This document shows, in pieces, positions 34,516 to 45,326 of a stretch of 64,000 nucleotides of DNA. Positions within the stretch are counted from its first letter, which is position 1. Every line of letters begins with the position of its first letter. The notes below the pieces were generated by a model. It was not told the origin of the DNA. It was given only the letters and a program-made list of their open reading frames with translations, and did not search any database. The stretch lies in assembly GCA_028551475.1 (NCBI GenBank), contig CM052357.1, positions 23,292,451 through 23,356,450 of the forward strand, read 5' to 3'. Position numbers and translations under genes: made by a program. Source of the DNA: Casuarina equisetifolia. Lineage: Eukaryota; Streptophyta; Magnoliopsida; Fagales; Casuarinaceae.

Positions 34516-34628
34516 GTTGAAAAATTTGAAGTCATTAACAGTAATGCAACACAAACCTATGAAACAAGTGCATAAGGGTCATAACAAGATCTTATATACT
34601 TGAAATCAACTGATTTCTTGAAATTAAC

Positions 34629-34930
34629 TTGTTTAACTTAGTATCAGTAGGCCTATCGACCAAATGGCCTCTCAATCCGCTCATATTCATACTACAACCA
34701 AGTCTCGGAAATCCCACAATTCCGGCGGTCGCAGCAAGACTAGAAAGAAATAATTTTCTTGTCCGGAAGGCCCGAATCAAGCCTTACCTCCGAGCAAGCG
34801 GCCTCCTCAGGATGCTCGATGGTTCATTTCCATGCCCGTTCGAGTTCATCATTGACACCGACGAAGATGGATCCATCATCCGCGTTGCCAACCCAGCCTT
34901 CCAAGACTGGCAGATTGTGATCAAATTGTC
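34629..34930 (+). mobile_element. Ty1/copia gag fragment, degenerate
   Basis: One frame reads AVAARLERNNFLVRKARIKP, then YLRASGLLRMLDGSFPCP, and RVANPAFQDWQ. This is the N-terminal gag pattern of plant copia elements (xLERNNFLxWKA, LRxxGLLxxLDG, NPAFxxW), with Arg in place of the usual Trp in the WKA motif. A likely gag start (ATG at 34662, MASQSAHIHTTT) is in a different frame and stops at 34749, so the fragment carries a frameshift. Just upstream, ttagtatcagtagg resembles the tRNA-Met primer site. No protease, integrase, RT or paired LTR follows. Confidence 0.75.
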
Positions 34931-35280
34931 TTTGGTTGTAACTGTTAGGAGCTGAAATCACATATTTTGGTGGGTGATATTGCAATGCATACCCCTGAGT
35001 ATGAACCATAATGAGATATTATCTACCTTAACCATGACATAACCACTGCTGGAGATTCCACCAGGTATCAACAGTACAATGACAGGGAAAGAACCTTATC
35101 CAATCCATGAGGTGTCACTGGTTGGACTCACGTTCCACTTGCCACCCAATTACTGTTCATGACGTGGAGACCCAATCAGAGGGCACAACCCTCTTGACTG
35201 GATGATTAATAAATGAGAAGACAGCCACCACTGACCCTCAGAGAACTAGTGTCTAAAATGCACATGCAAAAGCTGCCAAA

Positions 35281-35404
35281 CACGTGTGTTGTCCTATGAA
35301 CCTACTCGCACGGGTACTCCATTGCTCTCCACAAACCAACCCCGTAGCTTGTTAAGCCTCACATGATCAGTCCAGTCTGGAGACCCTGCCTCTCTGTATA
35401 AAAG
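35281..35404 (+). promoter_or_regulatory. Promoter of small HLH gene: G-box and TATA box
   Basis: A CACGTG G-box lies at 35281-35286 and TATAAAAG at 35397-35404. The start codon at 35440 is only 36 bp beyond the TATA box, so the leader would be very short if this TATA is used. Confidence 0.55.
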
Positions 35405-35439
35405 CTTAGAGTTGCCATTGTTGAGCTGGAGAGCTGATC

Positions 35440-35688
35440 ATGGGTTTGGGTACCTGCAGAGATGTATGCAACAGAAGTGAAGGAAGGGTGTCCGGAGTGA
35501 GGTTGAAGAGAAGATGGAGAAGAAGGAAAAGGGCTGTTCAAACGAAGGTCCAGAAGCTTCAGAGGATTGTGCCTGGTGGGCATGGTCTGCAACCGGACAG
35601 CCTTTTCGTTCACACAGCCTCTTACATTCTGCATTTGAGGGTGCAAGTTTCTGCATTAGAATCTATTCTCAGATTGCAAGATCTATGA
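35440..35688 (+). CDS. Small atypical (non-DNA-binding) HLH protein
   Basis: A single-exon 82-residue protein. An Arg/Lys-rich N-terminal half (RLKRRWRRRKRAV) leads into KVQKLQRIVPGGHGLQPDSL, then FVHTASYILHLRVQVSALES. The helix-loop-helix with PGG in the loop and a hydrophobic second helix matches plant atypical HLH regulators of the IBH1/PAR/UPBEAT-like kind. The basic region lacks the Glu/Arg residues needed for E-box contact. Such proteins usually dimerise with and inhibit growth-promoting bHLH factors. The exact subgroup is not certain. A G-box and TATA box lie just upstream. Its short size fits the group. Confidence 0.75.
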   Translation: MGLGTCRDVCNRSEGRVSGVRLKRRWRRRKRAVQTKVQKLQRIVPGGHGLQPDSLFVHTASYILHLRVQVSALESILRLQDL

Positions 35689-38400
35689 CTACTTCGAGTG
35701 AAGTGGACACATTAAGTTGTCAATTTGTATATGTTAAAAATAGTGGTTTTCTCATATTATGATTGTCGTTATTTTTCTTCAAGCTATTCTACAGATCAAG
35801 ATGGAAGCTCTGCTCCTTCTTACCGGTGCTTTAGTTCTGCACATGGCGGGTGTTAGATTGTTGCTGGCGAACTCTCTTTCTCTGGGTTTTTAGATTGCTT
35901 TCACATTCTTGTGTAATCAGGCTGTGATAATACACGTGACTGTAAATGCATTTGTCTATGTAGTAGAATTTTTTTTTTTTTTTTAATCTTTTTTCGTTTT
36001 AGCTAGTGAACTAAGATCTCCTTCGCTTCAGGAAAGGAAACAAGAGTAGTTTCTTGACAAATAACGTGAACCTTTTCAACAGTGGCTTTTACAATAATAT
36101 TATTAATTTGCTTGCACCTAAAAATCCTTAAAAACTAATCAACAAGTTAGCCAAAATTATGTTAAATTTACTATAGAGTCTATAAATATAACTGTTAATA
36201 AAACAAAAAATATTATGAATAATCTCGGCATAATTGATTTGGATCTCAAACAAGAGACCAAAAAAACTCTTTTAAATGTCTAGTAAACAAATTAGACATA
36301 ATGCCTATAAATAGTATGTATAGTTTAGGAGATAACAAAATTTCTCAGCTTTTCTATAAAAATGATGAAATTATCTCATCCCACATATTCTAGAAGAGAT
36401 AATATGAATAGACAAATTCTAGCCCAAAACGGGACATATTTAGATCTTACTAATTTTTCTTTTAAGGGCACATATAAAGTTGTCATTATAATCCCTTGGT
36501 CCTCTTTGTTTCGTATGGACGGGCTTGAGAGAGGGTGTTAAGTGATTAGGAAGCATCTATACTGTAACAATCCTAAGTTATTTATTTATTTATTACTATG
36601 CGATTATAATCGTTTAACTGATTTGATTAATGAGGTAGTTAGTTGTGATGGTTTTATTTCTCTTATAAGTAATTTTTGAATGTTAAAAATTAAAATTTGA
36701 ATTGTTTTCAATTTTTAAGAGATAAAACCTCTTTCTTGTGCACGTAACATAAATGCCGTTATTGAAAAAATTTAAGAAATAATATCTGCATTTTACTATA
36801 TCACTTAAGGGTTATAACAAGTTCTATTAAAACAGGAAGAAGATTTGACCCTTGTCATTAATAGGTAACCGAAAGAAATTGTTGGGTTTGGTGGAAGGTG
36901 CAAGTGATCAATGAGCTTATAAGTGCTAGGATTTAAGAAGTTTCCAGAAATAAAATATGCATATGAGAACCCTAATAAACACAACTTCAATGCCATCAAG
37001 AAATTCTATTCAACGGTAATCATTAAGACTCAAGCGCTTCCTTTTTCAATCCATAATGGGTAAGGATTTATTTATTTATTTATTTTTCTGAATCTTTTGT
37101 AAGGGCTATAGGCACTAAATATTCATAAATATCTTAGGGAATGGCATGGTTGATCGTAATAAACAAAGGAAATTTGCTAAGATTCTTGCAGCTATTTTTT
37201 TATACCGAAATTATAAAAAAAAATAAAAAAAAACTTTACTACCCCTTTGAGTTAAAATAGTGATTAAGACTGTGACGCGAAGCAAAACTTGGGAGTGAAG
37301 CAATGGCCACACATTCCTCAACAGCCGGTGATTTATTGTCGTTTGGTTATTATTGTCAACTCGCGTGATGGATTCTTCTTTTCTGTATGTAGATTGTCCA
37401 GCAAAAGAACAGGTCTTGTTAGTCCATTATGTTGTCACTATGTGGCCATCTGCTCTACATCTTTTGGCTACATCAAAGTCCCCCCATTGTTTTAGGAGGA
37501 AGAAAAGAGCCTCACAAGTTGGTGCTTTTTTCGGCTGTTCGATGGTTTATATGGAATGCTAGAAAGGGTTGAGTTCGTGTGATTTGATCATGTTCCGTCA
37601 TTCATTAACTTAGTCATGTAATTTTTTTTTATTTTATATTCAAGATATGTTAAAACTAATAGTTAATATCTTAATATAATATTTTTTTATATTTAAATGA
37701 TTTATTTTTTAATAACTAGTTTTTGTTATAAAAGTTAAAAGTTTAGTTAAAAAGCTAGTTCAATGATTGAAATAGTACATTATTTATCCAAGTTTTACTA
37801 TAAGTATTTTTATACTTAATGTAAGATTTTCATTCTGCATATACACTCATGCATATTTAATGATATTGGGCTCAACCCCATGTAGTAGAACAAATTTAAC
37901 TTAAAGTGCTAAAAGGCTTAAAAGTGTGATTTAGTTCATGTATTTAAATTTCATCTTAAATGATTGCATACTAAAATTTTTGTCTTGTACATTATTTAAA
38001 AAAAATATAATTAACTTATTTCTAGCACTAAAAAACAAAAGAATGGAATTGATTAATAAAAGTTTTGATTTTCTAACTAAACTTCCTTTTTGGTTCTTTA
38101 GGATCAACAATACTCCCAACCTTCTGGTTGTTATGCGGTAAAATAGGGATTGTGATCACCTTAACAAGAACTTAGGTTGCATCCTACACAAAATGCCGGC
38201 AACACAAACGCCAAAAGGTGTTACCTTGATGGATTGAACTTGCATTTAGCTTCTCACCCACCTGAAAAACTGTCTCTCCATAAGAAAGAAACTGTGGAAG
38301 AAAGAACAGGTGATGTTGGTCAGAGGAATAAATGGTTAACGAGGGGCAAGCAACACAGCAGAGCAGCATAACTAAATACTAAGCCGAAAATCCAAGGCCG
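35689..38400. other. AT-rich intergenic region
   Basis: The HLH 3' flank with a T-tract near 35970, then strongly AT-rich DNA. Short frames at 37289-37562 and 38177-38371 have no recognisable domain or splice context. No gene is supported. Confidence 0.5.
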
Positions 38401-38513
38401 AATTCGAAAAATTATTTCACCGTGAACTAATTAGAGCACCGTAAACTTTGCTGCCACGTGCGATCTGTACTTCCGTACGCGTGTCTCTGAACATGTCGAA
38501 ACTCACACCCCCT

Positions 38514-38548
<35 letters not shown>

Positions 38549-40637
38549 TCCAATATCTGTCGATGTACATATGGCACTTGTGTTACTATATATCGTGCTT
38601 CTCGAATTTCGCATTTTTCCCATTTCTTTTTCGGTTTGGTTCTAGGGACTTTTCTTCTCCGATCAGAATTACGAGATTCATCCTGTGCCATTTTGTCTTC
38701 TGAACTTGGATGGCAAATCGTAAGAGACGGTTTTCCGTTGTATTTTCTCGTTTTTTTTTTTTTTTCTTTCTTTCTTTTGTCTCAGGAACCAAAAGAAGGG
38801 AGCGTGGTTGTGTATTGTTCCTCCCTAGATTTTGCTGTGGGTAGTGCATAGATCTTGTTATGAAAGCAGTCGTGTAAAATCTTAGAACTTTATGGAACTT
38901 TTGGCTTTGAATGATGAACACATCTACCCCCACTTTTATTTCTTTTGAAATTTAAACATATCATTGATAATGGCTACGGTTGGCTGAGGAAGTGAAGGAA
39001 TGTGAGGATTTTAAGAGCAAATGGGACTGAAACGGTTTTTGATAGGAAAGATTCAATTTTTATGTACGGCCCTCGGATCAGTGATGGTGCAAATGGAGCA
39101 TGTGGTTGTGAATTGAGTGGTTGCATTGTGGATCAGATACTATGCATTGGCTTTCTAATTATCTCTTGATGGCCCATGAGAACGTTTGGTTGTTTAAAAG
39201 TTATCTGGGAAGAACGAAGATGCACCATAAGTGTTCTTTCATATTTCAGTGAGCAATTGAGCAAGTTGAGGAACTCAACTTTTCTGATTCAAAATGATCT
39301 TGAATGCTTGTGAAAGTATTCTAGATTGCTTCATTGCTCCCGTGTGGTACATGAATGTAATTTGTCTTTTGAAACATCTTTATGCAGTTGATTCATGAGC
39401 TTGGCAAGTTGGTCCTTGACAGATAATTTGTGCTACTGTATAATTTTGGCGTATAGGGGAGAAATTATTGTTTGTTAAAGGGACAACAGGAATGTGCTAA
39501 TGTATATTATTTGACTACCAAAGGGCTATATGGGTACCTGCTCCAGGAAGATAACTATTTTGAGCTTGATCTAGAAGCATTTCAAGGGAAATGGTCTAGA
39601 TTCTATAATGTTATATATATCTGTCCCAAATTGATATTGTGAATTATTTTCTACTTTTCCATCAAGGTCATAGAGTTCTATGGAGTACCTGGGGAGCTAG
39701 CCCACTGTATATTTGAAGATTTTATGCTGGCAAAATTGGTAGTCCCAGAACTAGGAGGGCTTTTGGGCTGCTACCAAGCAATTTGAAGAAGTATGAGTTA
39801 TATTCTCACTACTATTGGTTAGACAGTTTACAATTGTTTTACTTGACCGGGCGGCTTTTCTTTAGCTTATGTGAAAAGTCCGTTTTCAGAAACAGACTAG
39901 ATTTAGAGTTTATGATATAGCATTTCAATGTCATTGTGAGAACGGTTTGTTTCTTTCTCTTACTATTCTTCACTTTCTTGTTATTTCTCGTAAAGGTCCA
40001 TGATTTTGCTCGACATGGGCTGCCTATATTATATATGTCCGTTTCACTCAGTTTTTGTGCTGCCGTTTGGGTTTTTCATTGTTCTATCTTAAACGTCACT
40101 TACCTATTTTTTTTCCTTTTAGTCTGATTTCCCTTGTGATGTCCCTCAATTATCCTTCTCAGTGTAGACTGTCCTATCTCAAAATTTTAACAAACTAAAG
40201 GTGTTAATATTGGAAGTTTGATTGTTTAATATTCCAATGTCCTGTGATATCCGTAGTTTGCTGAAGGAAAATCTGCTGTTGTTGGCAGATTTAATTAATC
40301 GTCTCATAACGTTTTTCATAACATGATTTGATTTAGTCGTTTTTATTTTCTTTGCATCAGCAGTTATGTGACTTCCTCGTTCCTAGTTTTTGTTGTGAAG
40401 CCAAGTTTGAGGTTTTGATTCCTTGAGTTCCTGCTTTCAATCTTATATCGCATCTTCTGTGTCTCTGCAAATTCAGGTATGTGCTTGTTCTTGTATGTAA
40501 GTGTGTTTTATGTTCAACCGTTTTGTATCTTTTAATATTTCCGAACACAAGTATATGTTAAACCAACTATTGGAAAAGTGATGAGTTTCTTTGTTGGATC
40601 CTAGCAGGTTGTGAAGTTTTACTTTGTAAAAGCTAAG
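38401..40637 (+). promoter_or_regulatory. Probable promoter, leader and 5' UTR intron of the E2 gene
   Basis: A CT tract at 38513-38549 marks a likely leader. A plausible acceptor (gatcctagcag) at about 40598-40608 lies 29 bases before the ATG, so a 5' UTR intron of about 1.7 kb is inferred, a common arrangement in plant UBC genes. The matching donor was not identified with certainty. Confidence 0.5.
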
Positions 40638-42832
40638 ATGTCTTCTCCAAGCAAGAGGAGAGAAATGGATGTCATGAAGTTGTAAGTTGCTCACTACTGT
40701 TACACCCTGGGGTGGAGTTAAACTTTTAGGCTCTTTAGCTTTACCAAGTTGGCTTGTATGATGAGCTTTAATTTGGAATTACAATTATCTTTCTGCTGAA
40801 GTTTATGATTTATGATTATCTTTGTGGCATTTCTCACGTGTGTTTTGCTCTTCAGGATGATGAGTGATTATGCCGTGGAGACAATAAATGATGGTCTTAA
40901 TGAATTCTATGTGGAGTTCCATGGACCGAAAGAAAGTACTATCCCTTACTCATGCTTCTATGCTTTCATCATGGGCTGAACTTTTGCAGTTTTTTGATGT
41001 ATATGATCTTCTTCTTCCAGCTTGTTGGTGCTTGGTAATTATGTATTACATGAACAAATTCAAAAGGTTTACTTGCTGATGAAACCTAACAGAAAATTAA
41101 TTTGACTAACTCGTTGAAAATTCTATTGTCTGTGCGCTTTTGATAATTACAGCAGAGAAAAGTGATCCACTACCTTTCCTTAAAAGTTGCTAAGGATCCT
41201 TACTATCTAAGTCACCTTGACACCTTTGTGTTACTTGTCCAATGTTAAATTCTGCATTAAACACTACTTCCTGTGGCTGATGTCCATCGACACACAGGGT
41301 TACATGTTGCTTAGTGATGTCAGAAAATCAAATTCAAGTTCAAATTCTAGATAAGGCTTTGATTTTTTTTTTTGTATCTTTTTATTAATGATTTGCTAGA
41401 CACTGTTTAAGGAGTGAATGGCTTAAGGAAAATCCCTTTTTTCTCTCATTGTCATCCTTATTTCATTCTTTTCCTTTGAGACATTTCATATTCCTTTCCC
41501 CCTTTCCTAAAAAATCTTTTTTGTTTTTTAGATTTATTTTCTTTGGTGTTGTGTTATTTTTGTTATATAACTGTGATGGTTTCAGGTCTTTATGAAGGTG
41601 GGGTTTGGAAAATCCGTGTTGAGCTTCCTGATGCTTATCCATACAAGTCTCCTTCTATCGGGTTTGTGAACAAAATATACCACCCAAACGTTGATGAATT
41701 GTGAGTAACTTATACCTTAAAAAGCAACCTCATCTCTTATCATTTCCAACTTAATTCTTCTGCCTCAGTAATATTTAACTGCTTGAAGCTTGAACATAGA
41801 GCTGGCACACTTTGTCACGTAAAATTTTAGATCTAATACAATTGATAAACACTTTGGTAGCTACTTCTTGAGAAGCATCAACTACTGGCAATATTTTCTT
41901 TGCTGATTTTTTCAGAAGTTGTTGAAAACTGACTGCAGTTGAGATTCTTTTAATATTGTTATCTTGAAAGCTGACTTTGTATTTTGTTCCCAAATGGCAG
42001 ATCTGGTTCTGTGTGCTTGGATGTTATTAATCAATCTTGGAGTCCAATGTTTGGTAATCATCCATTTTTACCAGTGGTGAAAGCTTCAACTATTATTTAA
42101 GTTATTTTATACAGGTGTCTTTATACATGCTTTTCATTCTTATGGTCCCCATTTTCACCCTCCTTCGGCGGAATGTGATGAGTGATCTTTGGTATTCTTT
42201 TACTACTGCACAAAGTGGGCAAACTATTTCTCCCTGTACCTTTTGGATTTGTTGGCTTCCTAGGATAATATACTTACGGTTTCTGTTCCTGCAGATCTGT
42301 TAAACGTGTTTGAGGTTTTCCTTCCGCAGCTATTGCTTTATCCAAATCCTTCTGACCCACTTAATGGTGATGCCGCGTCTTTGATGATGAAGGATCGGAA
42401 GCAGTATGATCAGAAAGTAAAAGGTGGAAGCTTGATTACCTTCCAATCTATCTCTTTTTCTTTTGCAATATTCGATTTATCTCTGAATAAAAGTTGGTCT
42501 CACATGCTTCAAAGAATGGTATCAGGGGAATAGTGTTATTAGAGTGTAAATAGAATTTATGCTTCCTGAGATTGTTTCTTAACACATGCTGGGGAATTGT
42601 TGAAATAATCAAGGGAAGTTTCTTATGAGTTTGCTGTTAATGCATCGGATGTCATATCTAAAAAGTAGAACATATTCCACTGTTGTTTGTGGAAACAGAA
42701 TACTGTGAGCGGTATGCAAAGAAGGAGAATATCACGAATTCCACGACTGAAGTGGAGAGCAGTGATGAGGACATAAGTGACAAAGAAAGTGGTTCCAGTG
42801 ACGATGATATTGCCGGACATGCTGACCCATAG
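40638..42832 (+). CDS. UBC5: Ubiquitin-conjugating enzyme E2 (UBC4/5/6 class)
   Basis: Exons 40638-40681, 40856-40935, 41586-41700, 42001-42053, 42295-42423 and 42699-42832 join in phase to 184 residues. The start [20 protein letters not shown] is diagnostic of this small E2 group. The UBC fold includes [20 protein letters not shown] with the thioester Cys at residue 85. The C-terminal tail is acidic and Ser-rich ([20 protein letters not shown]), as in Arabidopsis UBC4, UBC5 and UBC6. The enzyme takes ubiquitin from E1 and passes it on with an E3 in cytosol and nucleus. All conserved E2 landmarks are present. I cannot separate UBC4 from UBC5 or UBC6, so the symbol is class-level. Confidence 0.94.
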
Positions 42833-45326
42833 TGAACAGCGGGAGCTTCTTTCTTCTGACCTTAAATCCTCCGTATAGCAATGCAGCAATGAGCTTTTGA
42901 TTGTTACTAGTTGTTTGACTTTAAGTTATTCGCTTGTAGAATCATAAATGATGTCGTATTTTTCCATTGTGAGACCTGTGCTGATATTTAAAGGTACAGG
43001 GGATGAAATGAGAAACAAAGAACAGAAGAAATCGACAAGTTAATCGATTATCTCCTTGTTCTGTTATCTTCCTTAGTTACTCTTAACTCTTAGGCCAGAT
43101 TATCTGATAGACCTGTCTGAACCCAGTCTGCTGAGAGATTAAAGATGGTTGACTATGAGTGCCTGCTTTATGTATAGTCGTAGTATTTTTATATGATCAT
43201 GCTAAGGTTCCAACATTGGTTTTGTATTTTATACTTGGAACTAGTTTTCCGTGTATATCTACTCGAGTCTGGTTTCAAATCTAGTCTTAGGCATGAAAGT
43301 ATAAGAAAGTATCTCGGTATGAACTGATTTCTTTCTAAGGAGACCTGATATTGGCATTTGGTAATGACCCAAAACAATACTGTGATCCATGCCATTGGTT
43401 CTGGTATTTGGTCTCCTTCACGTCATCTATAATGTTAGGATGATCTCCTGGTTCTAACCATGATCTGAATTAACAGGACCTTGACTTAGTTTTCCAGTCA
43501 GTTAGCGTGAAACCAAGTTCACCCTACAAAAGTGGTGGTCAGCTTCATCGCATTCTATCTTCTTTTAGTTTACTAATGGTTACACAACACATGGCATGAA
43601 GCACTTTGTTGAATGACATGACTGAAGGTGTTAGGAATTTATGTAGATTTTACTTGGTTTAGGGTAAATCGTCTTTATTTTACTATTTTTTTTTTCACAA
43701 TTTGGTGATTTTATACATCTCGGAACTGCCAAAGAATTTTCTCTTTAGCAGTTCTTGATTTCTTTAATCACATTGACAACTTATTGAATAACAGACCATA
43801 CGTATGTTTTCTAAAGTCTTATATTTATAAGCAACATGAAAGATATTTTAATTAACAAAATCGTCATTTTAATGTTAACTTTAATTTTGATTTCTTACCC
43901 AACAGAAAAGAGTAGTTCATAGATGTGATTAAATATATTACTGCTATTACTCTCATATGATCTTGGGGGTTAGGCACGTCCATAAAATATTTTAGGCTGT
44001 TTACAAGGCCATTGAAAGAGCCAAACCGAAGAAAAGGGACATTTTATTCATTGGCTTTTACGAAAGCTGGGAGTTGTCACGGTCCAATGTTGTGAAAGGA
44101 ATTGGATGATGTTGCTGTACTGTTTGAGATTAATGGAAGATGTCAATCGAAGGCAAAGCACATTATTGGTTAAGATATTGAATGGTCAATATCTCTGTTC
44201 ACGGCTGAGACCAGATCTTTACCGTCCTGGATTTCTTCATGGAAGCAGGCATATCCATGACAGCCAGACTCTAGAATCTTTGATCTTTCTACTTCCCGTT
44301 CAGATTAACAACAGGGCAACATAGAGGTCAACATTAGTAGGATACTTAATTTAAATGGCTCAAATTATGTCATTTGGAAAGCAAAGACGAAAGTCTTTTA
44401 TATCTCTGAGATATATCTAATGGTTTTCACTATAGAAAAACCCCATCACTAAGATTGATGAAGAGTGAAGATCAGCATATATGAGTAATTCAATAATGGA
44501 AAATTTGATGGCGAACAATTCCTTAAAATTATTAATTACATAACGAATTTATTCAAGAGGCAAAATTGTTAAAGAAGAAGCCGCACCATGGAAAAGGTAG
44601 AGAATAATGTGCTAAACCATACCATTGAAGAGGCAGGTGCATGAAGATACCAGTAATATTTGGGATATCAAGATTGTACTCGACTGATTTGTACCAGTAA
44701 TGTGCTTAATTGTATTACCCAATCATGTCATTTGGAAAAGGAAGATTAGCACACATGCAAGTACAGGCAATGGGAAGACAATAATGTGTTAAATCAGATC
44801 ACCAAAGAGACAGGTGCATGATCGAAGAATTGTATGTTAAGCTATCAGGATGAAGGCCCAATAGATGTGTGTGTTTAACAGTTGCGAAGAGATCCTACTC
44901 CAGCATGGCTTTTGATTCATGGAAGCCACCCTTTTACAATCTTTGGACCTTCTTCTTCCCGTTTGGATGAATAACAGTGTTCTGGGGGTCTTTTTCATAC
45001 ATTAAAATATGGTGATTGATAAATGTATCAGTGGCACCAGCGAACACCCATGCCTGTGAGAAGCCAACGACGGAGTTTGACGCTCAACCTGCCGGCTTGT
45101 ATAATTGAAAACGGAGCTTTGTGTCTTTTGGCTTGTCTTTGCGAGTGCATACCAGACATCTCAAAGCTGGCTCGGTAATGGCAGCCATGTGGCAGTCTTA
45201 CCTGGTTTAAGCAAAGTCAGCATTTTACTTTCTTCTTGCAGTACAATCAGAGTTCGGTGAACCCACTTCATAAATGAGGGAAGTATAGAGCTGTTTGCAG
45301 GAAAATCTCAACTTTTCCATCGGAAG
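42833..45326. other. Intergenic region with retroelement relics
   Basis: The E2 3' UTR, then AT-rich DNA. From about 44.2 kb it carries degraded copia-like pieces and imperfect direct repeats (listed separately). The promoter of the LRR pseudokinase occupies the last few hundred bases. Confidence 0.55.
44327..44840 (+). mobile_element. Degenerate copia-like gag relic with internal duplication
   Basis: At 44330-44452 a frame reads SRILNLNGSNYVIWKAKTK, the gag entry motif (LNGxNYxxWKAK) of Ty1/copia elements, and then runs to a stop. A second copy of the catttggaaa core follows at about 44729. Two segments containing aagagrcaggtgcatga at about 44628-44647 and 44806-44822 also align, indicating a duplicated, decayed fragment. 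No intact coding frame or LTR pair was found. Confidence 0.6.
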
